Shown: positions 10,561-20,552 of the stretch, piece by piece
Layout: every line of letters starts with the position of its first letter
Position numbering within the stretch: the stretch's first letter is position 1
Assembly (NCBI GenBank): GCA_000697335.1
Contig: JNEM01006301.1
Coordinates: 1 to 34,179, forward strand
Source: Conidiobolus incongruus B7586
Taxonomy: Eukaryota; Entomophthoromycota; Entomophthoromycetes; Entomophthorales; Conidiobolaceae
Length of the DNA: 34,179 bases
Direction of reading: 5' to 3'
Notes under the pieces: generated by a model
Seen by the model: the letters and a program-made list of their open reading frames with translations, nothing else
The model's database searches: none
Told to the model about the DNA's origin: nothing
Made by a program: the position numbers and the translations under genes

Positions 10561-12144
10561 TTCTGGTCAATCTTTATTTTAATGAATTCTATAAGTATTT
10601 TGGACTTGAAAAAGTTAAGGGAATGTTAATATTATAATATTTATGTAATAATTATTTAATGTGTTATATGAATTGATGAATAAAATAATTTAAATGGTTA
10701 ATTTTTCCCTTTAATTTTGTATAAAAATTCGGGATTAAGTCATTTTTAATCTAAAAATTTGTTAAATATTTTTATGGGATTAAATCGGTTTTGAAATTGA
10801 AACTTTGCAAAATTGAGTTTAATTTTCAAAAAATATTTATCAAAATTTTTGAATTTATTAAATTTATTGATATTATAACTGGTTTACCATATATTTTACT
10901 TGATTTTTGTTACTTCAGAAAACACTTATTCCAATTATTATTATATTAATTAGACAATAATTATTCCAATAACCCTAACAATAATTACATATCAACTCTT
11001 ATTATATTCAATCTTCTAATAACACATATTTAAGAATATATGCAATATTCGAATCACTCTAAAGCAATAAGACTTTGATTGTTTGAATCAAGAAAAGATA
11101 TCAAATGATATATTTTTTATTAAAGATCAACTCTTAATTATCTAATTAATTAATTACATTCTAAAACGATATATATAGAAAAAATCAAAATTTTTAATTT
11201 TTTTCAAGATCTAATATAATAGTCTTTATTATCCAATTGAATATAATCATTTCAATTCCTATTCTAGCACCTTAATCTTAATTGTATTACTATTGTTTTA
11301 GTTATGTAAAAATTGTACAATATTCTACTAAAATTATTTGATTGATTATCAAATGAAGTTAAAAATTTGATTTTATTTTGAAATATATAAAAGTAGTTAA
11401 GCCATTGTTTTGAATATAATTGCCTTATATAAGATATATCGATAAAATGTACTTTATTAATACTCTCTCGATTAGTTTTTTAGGATAAAAGTTTAGTGTA
11501 TATAATTTTATGACTTTCAAAATTCAGAGACCTTTGTTATCACCTATTAATTATTGTCAAAATTTAGCACCATTAAAAATATCACCACCTTAAATTTTAG
11601 AAACCAACTCGAAGTCACTATTGAAAAGGACATTTAATTCAATTAACTGGATTAATATATTGTTAAATTTAATTTTACTGAATTTAAGGTTTGATTAAGG
11701 GGGTTTTATTCATTATTTTATTCATCTTATTAGGTTCCTTGTTCATTTTAAGTATATATTTGTGGGAATTCGACATCATTGGAATATTATTGTGGTTGAT
11801 GGTGATTAAGATTGGTTAGAGTTCAATAGATAAGACAAATACACTAGTTAATTATAATTTATTGAGAATGATTGGTAACTAATGAGTAAAACGATAATAC
11901 GTCATTGAAATAAAAATTGAGTTTAAAATGATAAGAAAAACTAACATTAAATATAAGGAGTATATTAACTGAATATAATCATATTAAGAGATTCACCATA
12001 TTGGGTAAGTAAATTGATTTCTCAATTGTCCAAATATCCCAAAAGAGATGGAAATGAAACTATAAATTGGAAATTTGCATGTCCTCAAAAATATTAATTG
12101 TTTCTTTTCGTATTGAATTTGTAACAGTTGCAAGTGTTAAAATT
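10561..12144. other. Divergent intergenic region between RPC2 and NudC
   Basis: About 1.6 kb of A+T-rich DNA separates two divergently transcribed genes, so it should hold both promoters. No open frame, RNA gene or repeat family is convincing. A frame opening at 12067 runs into NudC, but its extra N-terminal residues look like translated A+T-rich leader. Confidence 0.5.
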
Positions 12145-12944
12145 ATGAGTTTGGAAGCTAAAAAATCTCAGTTAACTTCTTTATCTCCTCCCCCCGAGAA
12201 GGAGGACTTGGTCAAAGCTGCCGAAGTTGTCACACATAACCTTATCAACTATCAGGACTTAGGTAATTTTGATATCATATATCATAGCTGACTCTCTCTT
12301 TGATATTTAATTATTTCAATAGACTTGGGTTACACTTGGAGTCAAACCCTCAACGAATTGGAAATTTACATTCCATTATCCAAACCTGCCAAATCTCGCG
12401 ATTTGACTGTGAATTTTACCAACCAGACTCTCAAAGTCAGTTTCAAAAACGAAACGCCTATCATAGAGGTAACATCATACCACACAATTATATCGTATAT
12501 TAACCCCAAATAGGGTCAATTCTACGCCAAAATCAAGCCACTCCAAAGCACCTGGAGTTTAGAACGTCCCGACTTGATTATTGTAAATATTGAAAAATTA
12601 CAAAAATTTAACTGGTGGGAATGCGTGATCGAGGGACATCCCAAAATTAATGTTAGCAATTTGACGCCCGATACCTATCTCTTGCCTCAGCTCTACTCGT
12701 CCAACCGAGAAATTGTCAAAGCTATGATGGTAGGTTCATTATTTAGCCATTAGGAATATGACTAATTTGTGTAGGAGGATCAGCGCGTCCGATGCAAGAA
12801 TAAAATAGTAGAAACTGTTGAAAATAATCCCGAATATGCCGAGAGTTTGAAACGTTTCTTGAAATTGGTAATTCTTATAACATTTGATTAATTTCATTGA
12901 CTGATTAATTTTAGCACCCTGAATTGTTTTATGATGAAGAGTAA
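12145..12944 (+). CDS. NUDC: NudC-family nuclear distribution protein (CS/p23 domain)
   Basis: Five exons (12145-12262, 12323-12468, 12514-12729, 12775-12867, 12915-12944) join to a 200-residue protein. The introns are 60, 45, 45 and 47 nt, all GT..AG. NudC proteins act with dynein/LIS1 in nuclear migration and as Hsp90-linked chaperones in the cytoplasm. After an N-terminal helix-prone segment (about 1-40), the CS domain opens with LGYTWSQTLNELEIYIPL and continues through SFKNETPIIEGQFYAKIKPL and STWSLERPDLIIVNIEKLQK to the NudC-typical tryptophan pair NWWECVIEGHPKINVSNLTP. The tail holds the NudC signatures KAMMEDQRVRC and FLKLHPELFYDEE. The ATG at 12145 was chosen because it begins protein-like sequence. 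The protein is shorter than human NUDC (331 aa) but similar to Aspergillus NudC, lacking a long N-terminal coiled coil. Confidence 0.93.
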
Positions 12945-13481
12945 AAATTATCACTATTTCGATATTTAAAAACTGTTTTTGCAATTAACTTTGAATTAGC
13001 ATATTTTAGTACTGTTGAAAATTATCTTGTATTGATTATAATAAATAGGCCCGCCATTGATTATTTTGATAGTTTTTATTGTATCATTACTCTTTCAATT
13101 TTCTAAAAATATTTCATATTGTATTTTGATACAATTTGACTAATTGCTTTAACCTCAATTTCAATCACTCCAATCATCCAGTCCCATAAATTCCAATTAT
13201 CTGAAATTACAAAAATATTAAATAAATTTACCGATTGATTGCAAATGTAAGGTAACAATCTTAACACTTCGACCCTACCAAAACTAACCCATTTAAAATT
13301 AATTAATTTAATATCAAAGTTGCTAAATAATCAATAGAGTTATTTAGAATTGAAAGTTAACTTCAACCTATATTTATAATTGTTTTCTTTGGGTTGTTTA
13401 TTTAATAAGGTTGAAAAGTTATTATTATAATTAAGTATTGAAAGTTTGTTAATATATCGTATTGTTTAAGTTCTAAAAAAT
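12945..13481. other. Intergenic region between NudC and the Med19-like gene
   Basis: The two genes run in tandem, 537 bp apart. The stretch holds the NudC 3' flank and the promoter of the Med19-like gene. CCAAT occurs near 13170 (ACTCCAATCATCC context), but no other element stands out. Confidence 0.4.
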
Positions 13482-15158
13482 ATGATGAATGGAACAGATA
13501 ACCACATTCAAGTTAAAATAGAGAATCCTACTATCACCACTAATGTAAATAATAATGAAACGAGTCAAAATTCTGTGACGGAAACGCCCAACTCCCCAAA
13601 ATTATTATATTTGAAACCCGTACCCAAAATACCGGAAATCGATCCGACGCAGTGCTTGATATCGCGAACGGGACTAAATAGGATGTATGACGAGTATGTC
13701 AAGCCCTATATTGACAAAGAGGACGAAAATCCCTGGAATGGTGATTATAAACCGTATTTGGAGAGAGTTAACGGCAATCACGAGGTGACAAACGATGGAA
13801 CGTTACATAGTTTACTGTACCATAACCCTAGTTTGAATGTTGAAGTCAAGCCACTGAATAAGTATAGATTGTTCAACATTTTTAAGTTTGACGAAGGCCC
13901 TTTAAAATATCGTAATATTAATCAGCTTGCTGATGATGGTTATATACAGAAAGCCATCTATAGAATGGCTAACATTGAGACTGATGACCTTTCAGGTGGA
14001 CAACCTGCTGATTATAGAGATACTCTTAAGGCGGAGCATGGTGTCAATGGTAATGTAGCCTCCTCCAATAGTGAGCGAAGACCCCACACTCCAAGCGATC
14101 CATTGTCCAGACCTCCAAGTCAAGCAAAATCTTATAAGCAGGCACCTTCAGATGTTACGGAACTAAGGCAGAGGTCAAGCTCACAACAGTCTTCCAGACA
14201 TGGTACATCTGCTAACCATTCTGGACATCCACATGACCATCGCCCTCATAGTTCACAAGCTACTAGGGAAGAAATGGAAAGAAGTCGACATTCGCGCTAT
14301 CCTGAAGAGTATCATAAATCTAAATCTAGACATCTTGAAGATCCTGCTTTTGCACAGTCCACACCGCGCTCCAGCTCTCGTCACAGACGATCTGGCGCAA
14401 ACTCACCATATCAAGCACATTCACCTAATGTTACAACTGAGTCATCCAACTCTAAAATACCTAGGGACGAGAATTCTCGACCCAGGGATCCCAATAGAGA
14501 ATCTTCGCACCACAGATCTGAAGAACATCGCTCATCAAGTCGTTATAAGGAGTTGCATAGATCTCACAAGGAAGAAGATCACCATTCCAAATCAATCCCT
14601 ACAACTTCTGTGTCAACTCCAGTAGATCTCAATCGCTCACATCACCGCCATGCTCATTCTGGTTCAGGGACGCCGTCGCGACATCCAGAGGGTTCAGATC
14701 CATCCCGCCATGGTCACCAAGGCTATGTATCATCCAAGCATGCATCTCGAGAGCGGTACGAACCGTCCCGAAGCAAGCACACCGTGGACGAAGCTGCTCA
14801 ACACAAACCGCAGTCCCGCTCGGAATCCAAGAGTAGTAGTAAGCACCACTTAACGGACAGTAGCGAATTCAATCCCTCCTCCAAGAAGTCGCGCAGCGGC
14901 CACGCGACACCTGAAGCCAGTAGCACATATCCCCAATCGTCGCATTCTGAAACCATGGAGCATCGTAGTAGCTCGCGTCGCCATGCAGAACGCCCGCCAT
15001 CATCCAAGGAGCATCGCCATCGCGAATCCAGTCACAGTCACCAGTCCATAGATCCCAGAATGCACAAGCATCGCCACGAAGCAAGCTCCGAAAGCAGCAG
15101 ATATCACGAAGAGTATTCGGAGGATCGTCGTTCTCGACCCCAATCCTCGCGTCACTAA
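13482..15158 (+). CDS. MED19: Mediator subunit 19 (Rox3)-like protein with a long Ser/His/Arg-rich tail
   Basis: A single-exon frame of 558 codons. Residues about 42-165 form the conserved part: a pattern like fungal Med19/Rox3, with CLISRTGLNRMYDEYVKPYI (58-77), then GTLHSLLYHNPSL and KPLNKYRLFNIFKFDEGPL (123-141). The last of these corresponds to the F-x-L-x-x-F-x-L-x-x-GPL end of the Med19 core. Med19 sits in the head/middle of Mediator and links it to RNA polymerase II in the nucleus. From about residue 190 to the end the protein is low-complexity, dominated by Ser, His, Arg and acidic residues (RSSSRHRR, SSSRYKELHRSHKEEDHHSK and similar). It is therefore much longer than yeast Rox3 (220 aa), although animal Med19 also has a basic, His/Lys-rich tail. 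The tail coding DNA is G+C-richer than the rest. Assignment rests on the core pattern only. Two adjacent ATG codons begin the frame. Confidence 0.65.
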   Translation: MMNGTDNHIQVKIENPTITTNVNNNETSQNSVTETPNSPKLLYLKPVPKIPEIDPTQCLISRTGLNRMYDEYVKPYIDKEDENPWNGDYKPYLERVNGNHEVTNDGTLHSLLYHNPSLNVEVKPLNKYRLFNIFKFDEGPLKYRNINQLADDGYIQKAIYRMANIETDDLSGGQPADYRDTLKAEHGVNGNVASSNSERRPHTPSDPLSRPPSQAKSYKQAPSDVTELRQRSSSQQSSRHGTSANHSGHPHDHRPHSSQATREEMERSRHSRYPEEYHKSKSRHLEDPAFAQSTPRSSSRHRRSGANSPYQAHSPNVTTESSNSKIPRDENSRPRDPNRESSHHRSEEHRSSSRYKELHRSHKEEDHHSKSIPTTSVSTPVDLNRSHHRHAHSGSGTPSRHPEGSDPSRHGHQGYVSSKHASRERYEPSRSKHTVDEAAQHKPQSRSESKSSSKHHLTDSSEFNPSSKKSRSGHATPEASSTYPQSSHSETMEHRSSSRRHAERPPSSKEHRHRESSHSHQSIDPRMHKHRHEASSESSRYHEEYSEDRRSRPQSSRH

Positions 15159-15315
15159 TAACATACTAAAAATTGAATAACTCTAATTGCACACAATTTT
15201 CAAAATTTATTTCTACCCCAATAACAATTAAAAAATCAATAACTCATGAATTAATTTCAAAATTTTATTTTTTTTCACTATTAATCAATTAATAAATTTT
15301 ATATATAATTAGAGA
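15159..15315. other. Short convergent intergenic gap
   Basis: Only 157 bp separates the stop codons of two convergent genes, so their 3' ends probably overlap. A+T-rich with T- and A-runs suited to 3'-end formation on both strands. Confidence 0.5.
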
Positions 15316-16795
15316 TTACATTTGGTTGATTATTTGACCAACAATTTCAATCCATTCCAATTGATTACCAGGAAATTGGTCAGGTTTTAAAAATACGGAT
15401 TCTTCTAAAACGCGACGTTGAAGTTGATTCTTGAGAGTTTGGGGATCGTAAACTAAATCTAACAAAATATTAGTTTAATAATTTAATGTTAAATACTTAT
15501 TAATTACCTTGAAATGCTTCGTTAATGCAATCCAACCAACCTTGGATCACTTCCAAATCTTCAGGGTTAAATTTATCAGAATTGATTAATTGGAAATTTA
15601 GGATTTTAGAATGTTTGCAATTCAGTTGTAAAGCCTATTATCCCATTCTACGGTTAGTATTGGTATTTTTTTAAATGTTATTAATTACCATATCAATATC
15701 TAATTTACGTGATTGTAGGATAATGGGTTGATGAAATTCGGGGGTTTGGCCATAGATCCAATCCCAAGACTACTGGTGGTTAATCGTTGTCAAGTTTTTG
15801 GTGATATTCATTACCTTGAGTTTATTGTAACTCTCTATAATATAGGGATTGCTTAAGCAGAACTCTTGATCTATAAATTGAACCTACACTTTGATTAGCT
15901 TATAGTAGGTATTGAGGGTATTGAGTTACTTCAGATATCATTTCAGGTAAGTAATGTTGATTGAAGGATGCAGCGACAGTCTCGTAAAACAACTGGTGAT
16001 CGAGATCGGGATTGAAATGGTTTAGGTTGATCACTTTACTACGAACACTCTCTACTCCCTTCGTAGTCAAATTAATCTAAATCATCACAATTAATAACAA
16101 AATCTTAAGCTGTGAATGATGAAGTTACTCGATTCGTTGTTAAATACTTTAACAACCTATCCAAATCACTCCTCAGCAACATCGTCCCATGATGATACGC
16201 TTTAAGCCCCGCAATCTTGTAAGCACTTCCACTTATTTTGCATCCATCCACAGCGATATCGTTACGTGGTGTCAAATAAGTGGGACATCCCAATTTGTTG
16301 AGAGAATCTGACACCAGTTTGGAATTAGTTTCCCGCAAGAATTCTTCGCGTGGCACTATAATACAGTAGTTGGAGTTTCCAACGTCGTGGTACACTGCAC
16401 CACCTCCGCTCTGACGACGTACTAGGGGGATGTTGTCTTGGGTCATGAGTTCTAGGTTACATTCTTTGAATGGATTCTAAACATTGGTGAGATATTCATA
16501 AGTCAATGAGGTAGATCTTTAGTTTACTTGATTCCTTCCCATTACTACGCATGGTTTATTCACGTAAAAGTAGGCAATGTGGGATACCTCCGGCATCTTT
16601 CGAAATAACCTAAATTCATTAATTGTTTTTTATCGTAGTGATTTTAGCGGATTGTTACCATTCTTCAATACTCAAATTCCAATAAGGATCAGTTAATTGA
16701 GAGATGATTACTTTTTTCTATTGGGAATTCATTTGTTAATATTTAAATTATAAATATGTTGGAGGTCGTTACACTGGGGTTGAGTTTTGTAGCAT
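15316..16795 (-). CDS. AIM22: Lipoate-protein ligase / lipoyltransferase (LplA family, probably mitochondrial)
   Basis: Nine exons on the minus strand: 16795-16775, 16717-16659, 16609-16528, 16476-16129, 16076-15930, 15883-15815, 15769-15689, 15634-15508 and 15458-15316. They join to 358 residues; E. coli LplA has 338 and human LIPT1 373. Introns are 45-57 nt. The enzyme attaches lipoate to 2-oxoacid dehydrogenases and the glycine-cleavage H protein. Visible motifs are DPYWNLSIEEWLFRKM (about 16-31), RRQSGGGAVYHD (74-85), CKISGSAYK with the conserved Lys134 matching the lipoyl-AMP-binding lysine of LplA, HHGTML (149-154), TTKGVESVRSKVINL, and SWDWIYGQTPEF (from 243), which marks the C-terminal domain. 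The first exon (7 codons) is the weakest part, with donor GTGTAA. A different upstream exon, perhaps carrying a mitochondrial presequence, is possible. Everything from exon 2 onward is well supported. Confidence 0.92.
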
Positions 16796-17618
16796 TATTT
16801 AAAATTCTTGACGAAGAGAATGTAGAAAATTGCAATTGTTTGATCTTTGTAATTGTATTGATTAATTTAGATTGGTAGTATAGCATTGTGATATAATGTT
16901 CATATGATTAGTGTGGATTTCTTAGGTTAATTAATTTGTGATTATCACTTTTGATCTATTGATTGTCATATTTTAATGTTAATTTTAGGACGATACAACG
17001 GTTATGGGATATAGTTTAAAGTTAGATTATTAATTAAAATTTTTATTATCAAGATAATACAATAAGGAGTTGGTATATGGAGATTTGAGTTTATAGTTTA
17101 TGAACATCGATGAGAATAATTTCTATAAACTACAAATTGAGCAGTCATACATTTAAAATGTATATTTAATAATTATATTTTTAATTAAAAATTTTGTCAA
17201 ATTGATGAACCTCCATAACTCCACTGATAGGAAAGCAAATGGGGTAGATAGTTTGACATACTCACAACCTTTAATCTCAAGTCTAACGCTATTTAGAGCT
17301 ACCAATGATCAATATATTTAGCAAGATAAGGATCATAACGTAACTCTGGTTAAACTTTTGTTGCAAAGATCTTAAAATTGCGAATATTTTAAAAATTTAT
17401 AATTTAAAAGTAGTTAAAATATTTTATGGGATGATTTGGTGGTTATTTTATATTGGTAAAGGTTTATAATATCATTAATCTAAAATCAATATAAAATTGA
17501 AAAAAATTGATCTTATAATTTATCTAATCAAATTTATTTTTGAAAATTTTACTAAAGTTTGTTAATTATTAATTTTCCAAACTTCTGATACCTATTTTAT
17601 TCCAATAAATTTCTAGAT
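16796..17618. other. Intergenic region with a less A+T-rich, hairpin-bearing patch
   Basis: This gap between INTS7-like (downstream end) and the lipoate ligase (upstream end) must hold the ligase promoter. A patch at about 17060-17375 has clearly more G and C than its flanks. A stem can form between TTTGAGTTTATAG (near 17085-17097) and CTATAAACTACAAA (near 17122-17136), with one bulge. Two short + frames look protein-like, from ATG 17100 (18 codons) and ATG 17202 (38 codons), but neither can be extended with typical introns. I cannot decide between a small RNA, a tiny gene and a relic. Confidence 0.3.
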
Positions 17619-20552
17619 TTATTTCGATCTCAATCTGATCAATGACAGTACACTATCACCCAACCCCTTTGGCTCGCTATCATCGAATGTTAATACAACA
17701 CTGAAACGAAGACCCAAATTCCAAAACAGTCGATTTTCGAGGTGACTAAACCTTAATATGGTATCGCTACAGGGAGTTATGAGAATATCACTTTCGAAAT
17801 GACCTAAACCCTCGTCCAAGAATTGGACGTTAGCGAAATAGTCCTTAGTTGCCGAGGACGATGAGCTTAGCCTGTAGAATTGGAACTGGTCGCTCAGACT
17901 GGAGCTGTTGAAGTTCATAAATTTGGAACTGTCGAAGTTTTGGATGTGAATTTGGATATTCCCAGATTTCAAATGTTCGCGTTGGGATGCATTGAGATGA
18001 TGATCCAGTCGCAATTTACCTTTAAATCGTAGGTTCAAACGATGATCCTTGGAGTATTCGATAGTGTATAGATTGTTAGAGTTGAAATTGTTGAGCTCGG
18101 GCAGTTCCACACTCAGAGTGATAGGATTACTAAGGTATTGAAAGAAGATTGGAGGATATGACGATGAGTCTAAGTATAGGGTTTTGATAAGGGTTTTAAA
18201 TTGTCTGCCAATTTCGTTTAATTCTAACTCATTAAGTGGCTTAAATTCTGTATCAATCTTTATACTATTGTTGACATTTGGCGATAATTTCATAAGATGA
18301 TCTGCCATCACATTTAATTTGTAATATTTAGCATACTCTAATAATTTTATGATTTCAATACAATTTTGAATGAATCTTGTCAATTTTGCAATGTGATTCT
18401 CAGTCCATTTCAACTGATCGGTATTGAACCAAAAATTCCAGGTCGTCTGCAAGTACCTCCAGTATTGAATCGATTCTTCAAGTTGAGTCAAATTGTGGTA
18501 GATTTGTTTCAGTTGGAATTTTGTTAGAGTAAATTGGTTGCTGATGACAATGAGATTTTCGAGGGATTGCAAGTATATGATTCTCAGTTCGATGAGCCAC
18601 GTCGATGCGGTGAAGCCAAATTGCTTGAATTGGTTAATGATTAGTTCGAGATCGTTATAGTTGAGGGCTGTGGATCCGCCTTGGATGATCTTTTGGTGCC
18701 ATTTAGCTTCGAATTCGTTGAGTTGCGCCCAGTTGAGAATCAGACGCTGGAGTTGGTTTGATACTGTGGGTTGGTATTGCTTGAGAATTGTGATGATTTT
18801 GAAACTTATTTGGTAGTTACTCTTGAGAAAGTGGCACTTGAAGCAATCCATTAATACTGGAACAAGAATGGAACTTGGTAAGTTCAAACTGAGAAGCTTG
18901 TCCAATAGGGGTACTTTTGGTAATATGATCTTATCAGAACGTGTGGGGGATTGCTCAATTCCTTCAAATGTTGAATAAGTCAAAAGACCAAGTCGAATTA
19001 ATCGCACATGTGTCAAATTTTGATTAATCAATTTTTGCTGCAACATTTGGATTAAATCTGGTAGCTCTAGCAGCTGGGGAATGAGAGAATCTGTCCATCG
19101 ATCAATCAATCTGGATAGCTCAATATTCTTTTGAGGATTCCACTTTGTCAATAAATCAAAGATGCAATTGATAATAATTTCACTTAAATCTTGAATTGAG
19201 TCACTATTTTTCACACACTTTAAGATAAACTGAATTTGAAATTTCAGACTCCTCAATACAAGTATAAGCTTATTCCGAGGTAATTTAGGTTGAATGAGTT
19301 TAAAGAATTGCGACTGATTAATTTGAATGAATGGCAGTACAGATTGAATGGATTCAGCATTAATGTGCATAATAAGCAATCGAGTGAGTAACTGATTCGA
19401 TATTAGAATATAACTGAAATTTAGAGCTCCTTTATCACTGAACAAATTCTGGTATAAAGTAATGAGTAGTTGATTGATTTCGTTGGATTTCACTTCCTTA
19501 ATATCCCACTCGAGCGCTTCTATCTTTTGAGTTCTTAACTTTAATAGATATTTTATCACCATCAAAGATTTGATTTGATTCAATTTCGAATTGCATTTTT
19601 CTCTCGATTGTTGAATGATTGTTAACCAATCATCATTAATTATATTTAATTTGAAATGGAAATTGGTTTTGCTATCTTTTAATAATTCTGTCAAATTGCA
19701 ATACAATATCCTAAGATAACTAGAGTGACACAGATTGTCGAATTCTTTCCTTAAAAATTTGGTATAGTGATCAATTCTCAAAGGTTGGTGCTGAACTAGT
19801 CTCGTCATTGTAGACAATAAGCCAAATCTTATAGAATTGGTTTCAATACCAAAATCTTGGGAATCTAACTGGTGAAATAGGTTCATACAATGGGTATAAG
19901 CATCTTGGCCAAAATGTGATATAGATCCAAAATGTCTGAGTAATTGAATTGCAATTTCGCGATAATTGGATTCTAAACTTGAGATATCCATAATCAATTG
20001 GAGAAATAATTGACGACCATTTTTACTGTGAATTATGATCAATTCAATACATTCTAAACAAGTGAGTACCAACTCCTCATTCAAATTAATTAAATTGCCA
20101 ATATCAATTAAATTGTAGATCAGTTGCTGATATTTGACATTATTGTAAATGATTACATTCACACTCTTTAAACTTCTCAGAGATAGGACCTGGTCCTCGA
20201 TACTGCACTCCGAAGTGTTCATCAAGGTCACAAGGTTTTGAAAGATCTGTTCAATATTGAATACTTTGGTCAAATGCGGCTGGATTTTTGTGAGTGCTTC
20301 AATGATTAATAACTTGATGGGACTTGCACTGGTAGCGAACTGTCGCGTTAGCTTTAGTACCCATTCGTTTATAGTTAAAGGATTTGGATGTTGGTTCAGA
20401 TGGTGAGGTACCCAAATAATTGCGTGGGTTTGGTGATCGTAATTCTTGGAAGTTAACAGTAATTCCACTTCGGAAGAGTTTTTAAAATTAATACTGGATT
20501 TTGGCCCTAAAGTATTGAGATAGTTAGTATTGGTATAGTTGAATTGATCCAT
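17619..20552 (-). CDS. INTS7: Integrator complex subunit 7-like protein
   Basis: A single-exon frame of 977 codons; human INTS7 has 962 residues. INTS7 is a helical-repeat subunit in the Integrator backbone, which attenuates RNA polymerase II and cleaves snRNA and other nascent transcripts in the nucleus. The N-terminal 250 residues follow the INTS7 layout. AIIWVPHHLNQHPNPLTINE (44-63) parallels the human segment with FPRLFQKYPFPILINS. HLTKVFNIEQIFQNLVTLMN parallels HLEKILNVDEFVKRIFSVIH, and VLSLRSLKSVNVII parallels ITLRMLGSLASIIP. The middle is Leu/Ile/Asn-rich helical repeat. The C-terminus is predicted beta: NLRFKGKLRL and DYFANVQFLDEGLGHFESDI match in order the human ALKVEGVV and DYFSTQFLLNFAILGTHNIT. 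No catalytic site is expected. The start is the first ATG. No intron is needed, which is unusual beside the nine-exon neighbour. The homology was judged from memory of the human protein. Confidence 0.75.
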   Translation of the reverse strand: MDQFNYTNTNYLNTLGPKSSINFKNSSEVELLLTSKNYDHQTHAIIWVPHHLNQHPNPLTINEWVLKLTRQFATSASPIKLLIIEALTKIQPHLTKVFNIEQIFQNLVTLMNTSECSIEDQVLSLRSLKSVNVIIYNNVKYQQLIYNLIDIGNLINLNEELVLTCLECIELIIIHSKNGRQLFLQLIMDISSLESNYREIAIQLLRHFGSISHFGQDAYTHCMNLFHQLDSQDFGIETNSIRFGLLSTMTRLVQHQPLRIDHYTKFLRKEFDNLCHSSYLRILYCNLTELLKDSKTNFHFKLNIINDDWLTIIQQSREKCNSKLNQIKSLMVIKYLLKLRTQKIEALEWDIKEVKSNEINQLLITLYQNLFSDKGALNFSYILISNQLLTRLLIMHINAESIQSVLPFIQINQSQFFKLIQPKLPRNKLILVLRSLKFQIQFILKCVKNSDSIQDLSEIIINCIFDLLTKWNPQKNIELSRLIDRWTDSLIPQLLELPDLIQMLQQKLINQNLTHVRLIRLGLLTYSTFEGIEQSPTRSDKIILPKVPLLDKLLSLNLPSSILVPVLMDCFKCHFLKSNYQISFKIITILKQYQPTVSNQLQRLILNWAQLNEFEAKWHQKIIQGGSTALNYNDLELIINQFKQFGFTASTWLIELRIIYLQSLENLIVISNQFTLTKFQLKQIYHNLTQLEESIQYWRYLQTTWNFWFNTDQLKWTENHIAKLTRFIQNCIEIIKLLEYAKYYKLNVMADHLMKLSPNVNNSIKIDTEFKPLNELELNEIGRQFKTLIKTLYLDSSSYPPIFFQYLSNPITLSVELPELNNFNSNNLYTIEYSKDHRLNLRFKGKLRLDHHLNASQREHLKSGNIQIHIQNFDSSKFMNFNSSSLSDQFQFYRLSSSSSATKDYFANVQFLDEGLGHFESDILITPCSDTILRFSHLENRLFWNLGLRFSVVLTFDDSEPKGLGDSVLSLIRLRSK

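Noticed and set aside
14200-15084. Overlapping frames on both strands across the Ser/His/Arg-rich tail
   Set aside because: They are shadows created by the repetitive, stop-poor codon content of the Med19-like tail.
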